This document shows positions 18,039 to 27,599 of a stretch of 64,000 nucleotides of DNA, piece after piece; within the stretch, counting starts at the first letter, position 1; each line of letters opens with the position of its first letter. The notes beneath the pieces are model-generated. The model did no database searches and was not told the origin of the DNA. It worked only from the letters and a program-made list of their open reading frames with translations. The position numbers and the translations under genes are program-made. Source of the stretch: Planctomycetota bacterium (GTDB lineage Bacteria; Planctomycetota; Phycisphaerae; Phycisphaerales; SM1A02); assembly GCA_022574595.1 (NCBI GenBank), contig JACZRS010000004.1, positions 1 to 64,000 of the forward strand, in the 5' to 3' direction.

Positions 18039-19177
18039 TGCTCACGCCTCCGCAACCAAGTGTAAAGGATCCACCCAAGATGGTAAGGCCGACATTCATA
18101 ATCAATAACAGTGGGACGAAACACACTATCTAGCCATCGCATTTTAAGGTTAGGGTGCGCTCGGGTGGCAGCTGCCCTGATAAAGCGTGTGGCTTTCTTA
18201 GGCTCTGCACGCGCGACTTTGCGCCAAATCACAGAATTCTCTTCATCAATTAACGAGCTACCAATTTCCGGAGCATTGTTTAGCCACTGCAAGCTGAGCT
18301 CAATTGCCTTATCAAAGCAGGGACCGCCTGCTTCTTGCAAGTCAAGTAAAGCCATCGGCCCCATTGAATCCTGATGAACTGAATAAACAGGATAACCTTC
18401 GATTACATTTCCGGTACGCACATCATAATGCCACCACCATTGTCCCGCATCTCCTTGCAGTTTGCAGATACGTTCAGCACAAACAGTTGCCGCGTTAAGC
18501 GATTCATTATCGCCAACTGCCTGGTGATATTTTGCTAACGCTTGAATTGGATATACCTGATCTGCAAAGCAGGAAACGTGCGATCTACCACCTAGGGATT
18601 TGGATTGATCTGTATGATGCGCAAAGATGCCTGCGCTTAAGTCAATACATCCTATGAGCCATTGCTTTGCTTGAAGTATTTCATTGCTAACATCTAACTG
18701 ATCATTTGCTACAGACAAAGCTGATAGCACCCAAGCAGCTTCGACCGTAGGGCATGGACAATTCGCTCCAGACATTTCACGTATCCGGTTTACCGCAACT
18801 TCAAGCTTCGGATGCTTTAATTCCGCAGCCGCCCAGGTGATTAATGCAACATCACCCAGATTGGTAACCGCATCAATATCCTCTATTAGCCTGCTGCAGA
18901 ATTGCTTTGCAGTTTCGCCAGCAAATAAATCTTGCTGCAAGTTCTCCGGCAAATACCGTGCGCCAATTACAACGATAGCGCCATATCGCATACTTTCGCC
19001 AATACAACACAGCTTATCAATCTCTGATTTTCGTAATGTAAATGCGAATCGATGTGTTTTTTTGCAGTACATTTTCTGCAATCCCGCAAGAGCAATTGAA
19101 GTAACTCTATTAAGGGTCTCACTCTCTAAAGAGAATAACTCAGTTGTGCTAAATTCTTGTTTCAAATCAGTTAACAT
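18035..19177 (-). CDS. Conserved helical-toroid-like protein of unknown function in the EPS operon
   Basis: A 380-residue, probably cytoplasmic protein of repeated amphipathic helices, with no signal peptide and no membrane segment. Spaced aromatic motifs (GQWWWHYDVRTG, then YPVYSVHQDSMGPMALLDL) and a periodic helix pattern recall alpha/alpha-toroid folds such as N-acyl-glucosamine epimerases, glycosidases or prenyl cyclases. I cannot name a family or a catalytic residue with confidence. Its start is 4 bp coupled with the GT26 gene (ATGA), which ties it to polysaccharide assembly. Confidence 0.5.
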   Translation of the reverse strand: MLTDLKQEFSTTELFSLESETLNRVTSIALAGLQKMYCKKTHRFAFTLRKSEIDKLCCIGESMRYGAIVVIGARYLPENLQQDLFAGETAKQFCSRLIEDIDAVTNLGDVALITWAAAELKHPKLEVAVNRIREMSGANCPCPTVEAAWVLSALSVANDQLDVSNEILQAKQWLIGCIDLSAGIFAHHTDQSKSLGGRSHVSCFADQVYPIQALAKYHQAVGDNESLNAATVCAERICKLQGDAGQWWWHYDVRTGNVIEGYPVYSVHQDSMGPMALLDLQEAGGPCFDKAIELSLQWLNNAPEIGSSLIDEENSVIWRKVARAEPKKATRFIRAAATRAHPNLKMRWLDSVFRPTVIDYECRPYHLGWILYTWLRRREQ

Positions 19178-19253
19178 ATTGATAAACAGAAAATATTTGC
19201 TCGATTAGTAATACAAATGACATTTTACAGTTAGATTTGAACAATACTCAGGC

Positions 19254-19955
19254 TCAAAGAGGACGAGCAGTTGCAATCTTTTCAAATCCTAATTTCTCTA
19301 TGGCTCGAATTGACGAACGGTTCCATACGCGACAATCAATATGTGCCGTACCTCCCATATCTCCGTATTTTCGCATCGCCTCGAATGCAAGTGCCCGAAT
19401 TAGACCTCGGCCTCGATATTGCGGAAATGTGAGCATTCCATAAAGTACATAGTCTTCATCCGTAAGAGGAACGAACCACTGCTCTATATACTTTCCCTTT
19501 CTAACCCACATCAAGGCAACCGTTCGTTCGTGCAGCACTCCGACATATAGCTGTCCATTCTGCTCGAACTCTTGTCGAATCGTATTTAGGTAAAAGAACC
19601 CTTCTTCATGCAGGATTGAATCAACAATATGCTGTGGTACCTCGTCAATTTGGCAGTAGTATTCGACACGCAATCCTGCAATGACAGGATAGATGGCATT
19701 GCGATTGGAGTGCTTGTATACATATTGCCTATAGTAGAACAAGCGCCGTGTGACTTTGAGAACGGCTCGCTTCCCAATGCCAAGCGCACCCCACCTGCGT
19801 TGGGCTCGCTGTAATCGAGAGATCCAAGGGCGAGAGGAATAGGAATCAACGGTTTGTAGGCTCACGAACCGTGCAGCGTCTTTCTGACCCCCTTCAACAG
19901 ATCTATTCGTTGAGACGAATAGTCCCTTGGCATTATTACGTGATTTTATCGCCAT
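19254..19955 (-). CDS. GNAT-family N-acetyltransferase
   Basis: A protein of about 233 residues with a GNAT domain in its C-terminal half. The acetyl-CoA-binding signature appears as FPQYRGRGLIRALAFEAM, followed by the terminal beta-strand/helix SIRAIEKLGFEKIA. The ATG at 19953-19955 is chosen over an upstream TTG (19970), which would add only five residues. Its location between a GT2 enzyme and the toroid-like protein suggests acylation of an amino sugar in the polysaccharide, but the substrate is unknown. Confidence 0.75.
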   Translation of the reverse strand: MAIKSRNNAKGLFVSTNRSVEGGQKDAARFVSLQTVDSYSSRPWISRLQRAQRRWGALGIGKRAVLKVTRRLFYYRQYVYKHSNRNAIYPVIAGLRVEYYCQIDEVPQHIVDSILHEEGFFYLNTIRQEFEQNGQLYVGVLHERTVALMWVRKGKYIEQWFVPLTDEDYVLYGMLTFPQYRGRGLIRALAFEAMRKYGDMGGTAHIDCRVWNRSSIRAIEKLGFEKIATARPL

Positions 19956-20116
19956 AATAAAATATTTCAATCATTACAATCGATTGACAAGCTATAAAGT
20001 GTTTCATTGTTCATTATCTAGAACGTACCTAAACTCAATTGCAGTTTGAATCGACATGCCAGCTAAGCTTACGGCTCTAAGTTTGAATCTTCGGTGATTA
20101 AGCCGCAATTGGAATT

Positions 20117-21109
20117 TTACATTTTAGGTTCTATTCGAAGCAGATGATATTTAACTGCAGCAACGGTTAATCTAACTCGGATATCACTACCTCGTTCTCC
20201 TTGCTTATCAAATACATACATAGCGGCCAATATTGGCATACGTATCAATTGCGACCCAACAAAAATAAGCCAAGTTGCCACCCACGCTAACAATCCACGA
20301 TTCTTTTTTTGAAACAGCAATAAGCTCTTTTGCTTTTGCACAAACATGCGCTCTGGAATTTGTGCAGTTGACTTTCCGCCACCTTCAATATGAATAATTC
20401 TAGATGTTGGCGTAAACACACATTTATACCCAGCTTTCCAAAATCTATAACACCAATCAGCTTCTTCCGCATAGATGAAATAATCTTCATCCATTAAGCC
20501 AACTTTTTCTATTGCGGATTTCCTGGTGAGCATAAACATGCCGGTTACTACTTCCACTTCACGTTCATCTTTGCGATCCCACCAACCCATTTCAGAACAA
20601 CCAAGCCATCGCGACTTAGCAAATTTTCGGGTAAACCCAAGTTGAGTTAGAAGAATTGTTATAGGAGAAGGAAATAGAAAGCAGGTATTTGAGATACTTA
20701 CTTCATCATCAAGAACTTGGCATCCAACTATGCCTATCTCAGGGCGTTCATCCGCAAATACTATGCACTTGTCTATTGCTTTATCCAAAACAATAGTGTC
20801 TGGGTTCAAAAGCAACACATATCTCCCTTTTGCGATACGTATTCCCTGGTTGTTTGCTCCGGCAAAGCCATTGTTTGTAGAGTTCGCTATTACTTGAACT
20901 GATGGGAACTCTGCATCAAGCATTTCACACGAATTGTCATTACTTGCATTGTCAACAACAATTATTTCGTACGAAATGTCAATACATTCAGCAAGTATGG
21001 AATTTAAACAATTACGCAAATAATCACGTGCATTCCAATTTACTATTACAATTGAAACATCACAAGTGGAAGGCTCAGCAGTCTGAATATTCTTATAGCT
21101 TTGTATCAT
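20117..21109 (-). CDS. Family 2 glycosyltransferase (GT-A fold), rhamnosyltransferase-like
   Basis: A 330-residue GT2 enzyme. It begins with VSIVIVNWNARDYLRNCL, has YEIIVVDNASND (first conserved Asp), then GRYVLLLNPDTIV (the DxD-type element) and the acceptor-side region FIYAEEADWCYRFWKAG, which is characteristic of the WbbL-type rhamnosyltransferase branch. A hydrophobic C-terminal segment (about 285-310) could attach it to the membrane. With RmlD in the same operon, transfer of rhamnose is a reasonable inference. The start overlaps the FemAB-like gene stop by 4 bp. Confidence 0.85.
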   Translation of the reverse strand: MIQSYKNIQTAEPSTCDVSIVIVNWNARDYLRNCLNSILAECIDISYEIIVVDNASNDNSCEMLDAEFPSVQVIANSTNNGFAGANNQGIRIAKGRYVLLLNPDTIVLDKAIDKCIVFADERPEIGIVGCQVLDDEVSISNTCFLFPSPITILLTQLGFTRKFAKSRWLGCSEMGWWDRKDEREVEVVTGMFMLTRKSAIEKVGLMDEDYFIYAEEADWCYRFWKAGYKCVFTPTSRIIHIEGGGKSTAQIPERMFVQKQKSLLLFQKKNRGLLAWVATWLIFVGSQLIRMPILAAMYVFDKQGERGSDIRVRLTVAAVKYHLLRIEPKM

Positions 21110-22176
21110 TTAGCACGCTGAACAACGCGAGATTTCTTACGTTCTTGACGCTTGTAATGTAAATCAACTGCTCTTTGCATTACATTACCCATTACTCCCG
21201 ATGGCGTTGCTTCAAATACCCCAGGTGAAAATACATCTTTCCCGCCCAATCCTTTCTTGAAATGATATACACCGGGGTTGGTGATCGGGTCAATTCCTCC
21301 GAGGTCATACCACCTGAAGCCTCGCTCCTTTGCAGTTGTAATTGCATTCCATTGGAGCATGTATGAAGCTTTTGTTTTTAAGCCTTCTTTTTCTGTAGCT
21401 CCTAGAAGATAAATGCAAGTATCTCCTAGCATACTAGTAACCTCGCCAGCAACTACATGCCCATTTATCTCTGCAAGCGCAACATCAAAGCGACATGCAT
21501 GGTCATTACTTTGTTGCACAGAAGCAAAGAACTCAGCATCAAGATCAACTGAAAACTGTTTGTGCTTGATGAAGGTATTAAACAGTTCGCTAAATTCTTG
21601 CATTATCTCAGAGCTGTTGCCTGTGCGAATTGTTAAACCGTTTCTTTGAGCTTGATTTAGGCAGTTACGCCATTTTTGAGCCAATTGTGAACGAAGAGTT
21701 TCCTCTGGGTAGTTTAGATCAACGATTAATGTTCGCTCTTGCTGTACGTTGGTAGCTCTTGTGAATCCAATTTCCGCAAGTGGAGCATTAATATTTTCGC
21801 TTAGAATCGGTTCACGAAGGGCTGGTTGAATGTCAACTCTAAGTAACAGGTTGCGTCGCTTTACAAATTCATCTCGCAAAGCATTCATGCACAGGAAATA
21901 CCTTGAGTGATGATCCGATTTATCTTGCCAAACAATCGGCCCCCAACTCACATAAGCCAATCCACCTAAACCTAACGGCACGTTTTTGACTCGTACATTC
22001 GCTAAACCCAGCAATTCGCCATCACCTTCAATAACCACATTTACGCTTATGGCTCTACGGCGTTCCGCTAATGCATTAGCGTACACCCAATCCTGTCTGT
22101 AGCTAAAGTCACTAAATCGCTTAACCAATGTTAACCATTGTTTGCGATCAATCGATTTTACTGTTAACTGATTCAT
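21106..22176 (-). CDS. FemAB/GNAT-like acyltransferase of the polysaccharide system
   Basis: A 356-residue protein of the FemAB-like double-GNAT family (lipid II-dependent aminoacyltransferase relatives). Conserved parts are EETLRSQLAQKWRNCLNQAQRNG (split here: about residues 150-172), a central GEVTSMLGDTCIYLLGAT strand-turn and the C-terminal WYDLGGIDPITNPGVYHFKKGLGG. Genes of this family are regular partners of exosortase A loci, where they are annotated as FemAB-family PEP-CTERM-associated proteins. The likely role is adding an amino-acyl or acyl group to a polysaccharide precursor; this is inferred. Confidence 0.8.
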   Translation of the reverse strand: MNQLTVKSIDRKQWLTLVKRFSDFSYRQDWVYANALAERRRAISVNVVIEGDGELLGLANVRVKNVPLGLGGLAYVSWGPIVWQDKSDHHSRYFLCMNALRDEFVKRRNLLLRVDIQPALREPILSENINAPLAEIGFTRATNVQQERTLIVDLNYPEETLRSQLAQKWRNCLNQAQRNGLTIRTGNSSEIMQEFSELFNTFIKHKQFSVDLDAEFFASVQQSNDHACRFDVALAEINGHVVAGEVTSMLGDTCIYLLGATEKEGLKTKASYMLQWNAITTAKERGFRWYDLGGIDPITNPGVYHFKKGLGGKDVFSPGVFEATPSGVMGNVMQRAVDLHYKRQERKKSRVVQRAK

Positions 22177-22205
22177 CTACTATTTAGCTTTGCTTAAAGT
22201 AAGAA

Positions 22206-22868
22206 TTAGCGAAGGCGCTTTGCAAGCAATTTGGATCTTCGGATTGATCTAAAGATCATTCCTTCATTGTTATCAATCAATTCAGCAATGCTTTTTGCAT
22301 TGTCATCACAGGTAACAGTATTGCGTGCTTGCAGCCAATCGTTCTCGTTTGCATTGCCTCGATCACTTGTATAAACATGTTTGAATCCTGCTTGTTTTAG
22401 TGTTTTTAGCGCCCGTCTGTCGTATTCGCCAAATGGGCACGCAGCATTCTTGATATTCTGGTTAATGATGTTTTGAAGTTTTTCTCTAGCCACAAAGAGT
22501 TCTTCCTTCAGATCACCATTTTTCGCTGCTCGCCAGGAGCAATGGTTCATTCCATGTAAGCCGATCTTCAGACCCGCTTCTAATAATGAGCGAATGTATT
22601 CTGCATTTAGATAATTTGGCTTATCTACAAAACCAGCTAACACAAAGAATTCAGCCACTAAATCTCTTTCTATTAGAGCTGGCAGTGCTAACTTCACATC
22701 TGAAATATTTCCGTCATCAAATGTCAGCCTAACATTCGGCCGATCCTTAACCAAATCCAAGATGGATAGAAAATTCTTTTCCGAAATCCATACTTGCTGT
22801 TCGCCAGGTTCCAGATGTCTTTGGGGCAGGCCAATCCCGTGAAACGTCAAATTAATGATCGTGCTCAT
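22206..22868 (-). CDS. Polysaccharide deacetylase (NodB homology domain)
   Basis: A 220-residue protein with NodB-type carbohydrate esterase 4 motifs: LTFDDGNIS (the two Asp residues of motif 1, about residue 43), EFFVLAGFVD, and GLHGMNHCSW, corresponding to the H-x3-5-H metal-binding motif 2. The C-terminal half has CPFGEYDRRALKTLKQAGF, the motif 3/4 region. It has no signal peptide and so would act in the cytoplasm on a lipid-linked or nucleotide-linked N-acetyl sugar, or be membrane associated. Deacetylases of this family accompany exosortase polysaccharide loci. It is shorter than the DUF3473 type found in XrtA systems. Confidence 0.8.
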   Translation of the reverse strand: MSTIINLTFHGIGLPQRHLEPGEQQVWISEKNFLSILDLVKDRPNVRLTFDDGNISDVKLALPALIERDLVAEFFVLAGFVDKPNYLNAEYIRSLLEAGLKIGLHGMNHCSWRAAKNGDLKEELFVAREKLQNIINQNIKNAACPFGEYDRRALKTLKQAGFKHVYTSDRGNANENDWLQARNTVTCDDNAKSIAELIDNNEGMIFRSIRRSKLLAKRLR

Positions 22869-22924
22869 GTAGTATTTGTTACTAGTAAGGCGTATATCTC
22901 GGGAAGAGATGGTATAGCCGTTTA

Positions 22925-24337
22925 TTAAGAATGCGATCTACTAATTCCAACGCAAGGAGGATTTGCAAATGAATGTCGCGTCCTAGACAATGGAGTAGAC
23001 AAAGCTGTTGAAGCAATTCTAGTTTTCCTTGTTGGTGTTAGGCTACCAATAATTGCAAGTAGCAAAAACCAGATCACATAAATTTGTCCGAAATACGAAA
23101 CTGCAAGAAAGACTATTGTGTGTACAAATAGAGCGACGCCTAACGACCAGCCTAACACCATTTTTGCGTGGTCATTTTGCATGGATCGCCAAATCCTTCC
23201 TACATTTGAAAAAGCAATAACCAAAGATAAAACAAATAGTGTAAGAGTTGCGATTCCTCCTCTTACACTTTCTAGCACATACTGGTTTGTTACATCAGCT
23301 AATCCCCAACCCCAATGGGCTGTCGAGGTAGTTCCCAGCAGCCACCATTCGCCAACTCTATTGATTGCTTGGTCTATAAGGTAGTATCGATGCCAACCTG
23401 TGGATCCACCTACAAGATCTATTCTTGATATTAGGTGCCACACGGGTGCATTCATAATTAGATGCAGACCGACAAGTACTATTAGTACTCCGGCGCAGAT
23501 CCACCGCATCCAGTGCCTTAAGAACCACATTGCGGCTCCTATGCAGGCAACTGCAACAGCCATCATTGGTGTACTTGAAGCACAAGCAAAGATAATCAAA
23601 CTGCATGCACCTAAGCTCACAATTGAGCACATTCTCCACTTAACAGAACTAGAATAACTAGCAGCAATCATTGGCAATAGTGATGCCCAAAAGCAACCTG
23701 CAAGAATGGGATGTGAAAATGCTCCCTGGCATCTCAATTTACCTTGTCGAATAACCGTAATCTCAGGCACGCCCCCGAAAATTGAAAACATGTTCCTTCC
23801 GGTGCTTCTTTCAATCAAGAACGCCATAGCCACAGGAACGCTAATTATTGCCAAAGCTCGTATTATTGCTAATAAATCATTCCAATCACGCACCAAAATT
23901 CGAAATAAGAAGTACATGCCCACCGCATCGAACATGAATCCAAGACGATTGATGAACGCTGCTGTGCTTGCGTGTAGCAATGTGTATGAAATTGTGCTAC
24001 TAAATGCCCACAACAATGTGACAACATCAAGTGCCTTCCACGTAAAGCTTGTCATCTCAGAACGCGTAAATACTCGAATCCAACCAAATATCACAAGCAC
24101 GCGCAATAGATTGAAGTCTAAGCCCATTACAACAATGCGTTGAGCCTGTGCTACAAAGCACGCCATTATTAACATCGGTATCACTGCGTATTTGCGCGGC
24201 ACAAAGAGCATGATGAGCCCTAGTACTACAACGGTCACAACACCGACAGGGTGCAGTGTCGTCTGGTTAGCCCACTCGAGTTGACCAAGTTTTGCGATAA
24301 TAAAAATCATTAATAGTCGCGACTGCAAAGCAGCCAC
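22925..24337 (-). CDS. O-antigen polymerase/ligase-like membrane protein (Wzy candidate)
   Basis: A 470-residue polytopic protein with about 11 hydrophobic segments and a larger periplasmic loop near residues 290-350 (WHLISRIDLVGGSTGWHRYYLIDQ... region) carrying Arg/His-rich elements. The layout is that of the Wzy/WaaL polymerase-ligase family, whose members join undecaprenyl-linked repeat units or attach them to an acceptor. It lies next to a Wzx-type flippase, so polymerase is the preferred reading. These proteins share little sequence, so the assignment is from topology and context. Confidence 0.75.
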   Translation of the reverse strand: MAALQSRLLMIFIIAKLGQLEWANQTTLHPVGVVTVVVLGLIMLFVPRKYAVIPMLIMACFVAQAQRIVVMGLDFNLLRVLVIFGWIRVFTRSEMTSFTWKALDVVTLLWAFSSTISYTLLHASTAAFINRLGFMFDAVGMYFLFRILVRDWNDLLAIIRALAIISVPVAMAFLIERSTGRNMFSIFGGVPEITVIRQGKLRCQGAFSHPILAGCFWASLLPMIAASYSSSVKWRMCSIVSLGACSLIIFACASSTPMMAVAVACIGAAMWFLRHWMRWICAGVLIVLVGLHLIMNAPVWHLISRIDLVGGSTGWHRYYLIDQAINRVGEWWLLGTTSTAHWGWGLADVTNQYVLESVRGGIATLTLFVLSLVIAFSNVGRIWRSMQNDHAKMVLGWSLGVALFVHTIVFLAVSYFGQIYVIWFLLLAIIGSLTPTRKTRIASTALSTPLSRTRHSFANPPCVGISRSHS

Positions 24338-24358
24338 ACAAACTAACTGATGCCTTAC

Positions 24359-25081
24359 TTAATGCGTTAGGGATTTTTCACTTTGCTTATTGATAAAACG
24401 GCTTAAGAGAGACTCAACATTGCAGTATTGTGTTAGTGGCTGGGATAAGTGTTCCAAACTAGGTAACAATTGATCCAAAGATTTTTCCCACCAACGACTG
24501 TCAAGTATCAATTGCTGAATTGATTCAGGAAATCTAAAACGCAATATCCTTGCTGGCACGCCAGCTACCACAGCGAAATCAGGAACGTCCTTTGTTACAA
24601 CCGATCCTGATCCAACAATGGCGCCAAAACCAATTCGTGAACACTTCTGTGTAATGATGACTCTTTCTGCTATCCAGCTATCGCTTTCAATTGTCAGTTC
24701 TCCAAACTGAACCGCGTCTTCATGAAGATAACCCAGATTAGCATCGAAGAAAAATGGATGGGTGGATAACCAATCGATAGGATGGTTTCTCAGAAATACC
24801 TTTATGTCACTTGCAGTCGATACATAGCGCCCCACTTTAACACCAGCAGGTAAAGCACCTGGACTCATACAAGTGCCATAGCTATATGCCCCTACACTAA
24901 CTCCGTGATACTTCTTTAATATATCGCGCGCCGTCGCTGAGTAAAAGGCACCTTTCTCCAATCGCAAGACTGCCTTCCATACAGCGCTCCGTAGATAATC
25001 ATAGCCGTATAATTTCAAAAGTATTGGAGCAAACGAACTCATGCATACTTCATTCTTACTGTATTGTTCTTGCTCACTCAT
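24359..25081 (-). CDS. Hexapeptide-repeat O-acetyltransferase (left-handed beta-helix)
   Basis: A 240-residue acyltransferase of the CatB/LacA/maltose-acetyltransferase superfamily. It has the hexapeptide-turn region around residues 55-175 (VGRYVSTASDIKVF, IGFGAIVGSGSVVTKDVPDF, AVVAGVPARILRFR), which forms the beta-helix and CoA-binding coil. The usual catalytic His is probably in FLRNHPIDWLSTHPFF. It is likely to transfer acetyl from acetyl-CoA to a hydroxyl of a sugar residue in the cytoplasm. It lies between the flippase and the polymerase genes. Confidence 0.82.
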   Translation of the reverse strand: MSEQEQYSKNEVCMSSFAPILLKLYGYDYLRSAVWKAVLRLEKGAFYSATARDILKKYHGVSVGAYSYGTCMSPGALPAGVKVGRYVSTASDIKVFLRNHPIDWLSTHPFFFDANLGYLHEDAVQFGELTIESDSWIAERVIITQKCSRIGFGAIVGSGSVVTKDVPDFAVVAGVPARILRFRFPESIQQLILDSRWWEKSLDQLLPSLEHLSQPLTQYCNVESLLSRFINKQSEKSLTH

Positions 25082-25115
25082 ACTAAATTACAAAGAAAAT
25101 AGTTTGCCCAATCGT

Positions 25116-26603
25116 TCATTTTCGTTGCGCAATATCATTAATAGCAACGGCGTCTGATTGAATAGCAATACTTTTCTTACGAACAATGCTAATTGCACGT
25201 GATAATTCCGTACGCAAATCTGATATACTTAACATACTAAGCAAGACACAAATTAACATTGCTGTAGAAATACCAATTACAACCCCCCAATTAGTCCCAA
25301 TCTCTAGCAATGAAGTAATTGCTGCTGTCAGTGCTATCCATAAACCGGATAAGATAAATGGCCATGCTATTAGTCCGAATGCAATTCTTTGGCGGCGCGC
25401 TAATCGAATCATTGAATAAAGCAATGCAATTATTTCACCTAGACATCCTGCTGCAGCGATCCACATAAGTTCGTAATCCATCACTGCAGCTATTACCGCG
25501 ATACTCAGAGTGCTGTTACGCCACATATTTGAGTACATAAGATTTTTTGTATCACCCAATGCCATTGCAGCAAGAATTGGAACAACACGTAAAAGCCTTA
25601 CTGCCTGCATAATCACCAGCCATACTAGGAAAGAGTTTACCGCTGAATACTTTTCGCCATAAATCAGAATGATTAGAGGAAACGCACTTATTATTAGTAC
25701 AACTGCAATACAGCTACTAATCAATGCTAGTGCAATACCGCTTTGGCGATATCTTTGGCAAAATGCTTCATGGTCATCTTGTACTCTAGAAAACAAGGGT
25801 AACATCAATGCAGATGCGCTGCGCGTTATCAACATCTTTGGAGCTTGTAGTAAAGCAAATGCGACTGAGTAGACACCAAGCTCTCCCATTGTATACCATG
25901 TTCCCACTATTACTCGATCACCATGAAATATTCCAAATATCAATAATCCATTAACAAGTAGCGGCCACCCGAATGACAGAAATCGCATTAGGTAATTAAT
26001 ATTAAATGTAATTCTATAAGGTCGCTTAGCGACAATATGAGATCCAATTACTGTTGAAACTGCCTGTGCAATAACTAACCATAAGACTGCGGAATAATCT
26101 CCAAGCCACGTAGCTATTGGCCAGGCTGCAATTGCAATTATCAATTGCGGAAATACTTCAACAAATACTGTTGCTTTGAAACGGAGTTGGCGTTCTAGCC
26201 TTCGGCAATCAGTGTGTGTGAAACCTTTAACGATGGGTACTATTGCTAAACACCTAAATGCCCAAATAGCATCTGGCACATCAAATAGCAGACCGATCAA
26301 TCCTGCAGAGAAGAAGATTATTGCACCTACAATCAATCCACGGATAGCGAGCAATAAATGTGCGGCACCTTGAAATGGCTTCTCTTCCCCATCACGCGCT
26401 TGAACAAGCAATCTATCTATTCCAAGATCGCCAAGCATTGTAAGAAATGCAATGGTTACTAAGAATGTAGCAGCAATTCCAAAGTCTTCCTTGCTCAGCA
26501 AGTTAGCCAATATTGCGATTCGCGTGAAAGCTAGCCCTTGAGCTACTACATTACCTCCTGTTACCGTAAATACGCCTTTTACTACTTTTTGTCTAAGTGA
26601 CAT
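25116..26603 (-). CDS. Lipopolysaccharide/exopolysaccharide flippase (Wzx-like, MOP superfamily)
   Basis: A 495-residue protein with 12-14 membrane segments, starting with a cytoplasmic basic tract and the characteristic first helix (VVKGVFTVTGGNVVAQGLAF, residues about 7-26). The family moves undecaprenyl-linked repeat units from the inner to the outer face of the membrane. Features typical of Wzx/polysaccharide_synt types include ILANLLSKEDFGIAATFLV and a Gly-rich second helix. It supports a Wzx/Wzy-dependent assembly route with the neighbouring polymerase candidate. Confidence 0.85.
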   Translation of the reverse strand: MSLRQKVVKGVFTVTGGNVVAQGLAFTRIAILANLLSKEDFGIAATFLVTIAFLTMLGDLGIDRLLVQARDGEEKPFQGAAHLLLAIRGLIVGAIIFFSAGLIGLLFDVPDAIWAFRCLAIVPIVKGFTHTDCRRLERQLRFKATVFVEVFPQLIIAIAAWPIATWLGDYSAVLWLVIAQAVSTVIGSHIVAKRPYRITFNINYLMRFLSFGWPLLVNGLLIFGIFHGDRVIVGTWYTMGELGVYSVAFALLQAPKMLITRSASALMLPLFSRVQDDHEAFCQRYRQSGIALALISSCIAVVLIISAFPLIILIYGEKYSAVNSFLVWLVIMQAVRLLRVVPILAAMALGDTKNLMYSNMWRNSTLSIAVIAAVMDYELMWIAAAGCLGEIIALLYSMIRLARRQRIAFGLIAWPFILSGLWIALTAAITSLLEIGTNWGVVIGISTAMLICVLLSMLSISDLRTELSRAISIVRKKSIAIQSDAVAINDIAQRK

Positions 26604-26686
26604 TATAATTATTGCAATCTTACAAATTCTTTAAGACCAGCTGTAAACCTCACACAGATCTGGATACACCCAATGATAATGGTATT

Positions 26687-27547
26687 TCAGTAACCATATT
26701 TAGCTAAGCGTTTTTTAACTTTCTGAGAAAACGACACTAGTTTCTCATCATGTCTATATGCATATGCCCTATCTGAATTCAAATTTTTTGCCGCCTGGCT
26801 TAACAACTCTGGAGATGCATCAAGCTCACAAAAACTATTTAAAGAGCTTAGGTAATCAACTGGATTCTTGAGTAGATCTTCGAAGCGTATCTGCATTGCA
26901 TGATCTCCGTTCATTCCAACGTGCTTTGAAGCTTCCTGGCAATATTCTTCCCACAGTGAAAATCCACCATCCAATGTAGAGCAACGCAACATCGAAATGA
27001 GACCATAATTTTGCCAGTGGCGTCGAGGCAACATTACTCGAATACCTGGTTTCCCAAATTTAGAATGTCTTCGCCTAAGTACTAGATCGGTGCGGACTTT
27101 TAAACTCTGTGCTACATCAACACCATTCCGGGTAATGTGAATTACTTTCGCACCAGGGAACAACCTCAACCAAAGTGGTAGCGTGAATGTATTTCTAGGA
27201 TCCTTCCAACCCCAATGCTCTGCAATGTTGAATAGAGTTCTATATCTTAAGTATTTTATCATTCCAAAATAAGACTTAATCCTTGGTGATGACAATGAGA
27301 AGCGTATATATTCTTCGACACAAGCACATATATCTTCTGAATCGAATAAATCACGAACTGAATTTGGATTTTCCCAAGAAGCACCACATTGAACAAAGGT
27401 CCAGATATTGAGTTGCTGAAAGAAATTTGCTTCGTTCTCTCCTGTCTTAGACTGACCTACAAATAAGCCAAGCGTCTCCAATGCTTTGCAGAGGGCAGTC
27501 GTCCCTGACCGATGCATACCGATGATAATTATGGGTTGATGTTTCAC
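26687..27547 (-). CDS. PAPS-dependent sulfotransferase
   Basis: A 286-residue protein that opens with the 5'-phosphosulfate-binding loop IIIIGMHRSGTTALCKAL (residues 6-23), which binds the cofactor PAPS. The second cofactor element (3'-phosphate-binding) is at FPGAKVIHITRNGVDVAQSL, near residue 130. It would sulfate a hydroxyl of a sugar residue, making the polymer anionic. The start is a GTG (27545-27547). It is one of three intact sulfotransferases in this block; no PAPS-synthesis genes are in the window. Confidence 0.85.
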   Translation of the reverse strand: MKHQPIIIIGMHRSGTTALCKALETLGLFVGQSKTGENEANFFQQLNIWTFVQCGASWENPNSVRDLFDSEDICACVEEYIRFSLSSPRIKSYFGMIKYLRYRTLFNIAEHWGWKDPRNTFTLPLWLRLFPGAKVIHITRNGVDVAQSLKVRTDLVLRRRHSKFGKPGIRVMLPRRHWQNYGLISMLRCSTLDGGFSLWEEYCQEASKHVGMNGDHAMQIRFEDLLKNPVDYLSSLNSFCELDASPELLSQAAKNLNSDRAYAYRHDEKLVSFSQKVKKRLAKYGY

Positions 27548-27599
27548 AGATTATTTGCAATTAATTTAGCTAGCCAAATTCGAAAAGACTTCATTTAGC

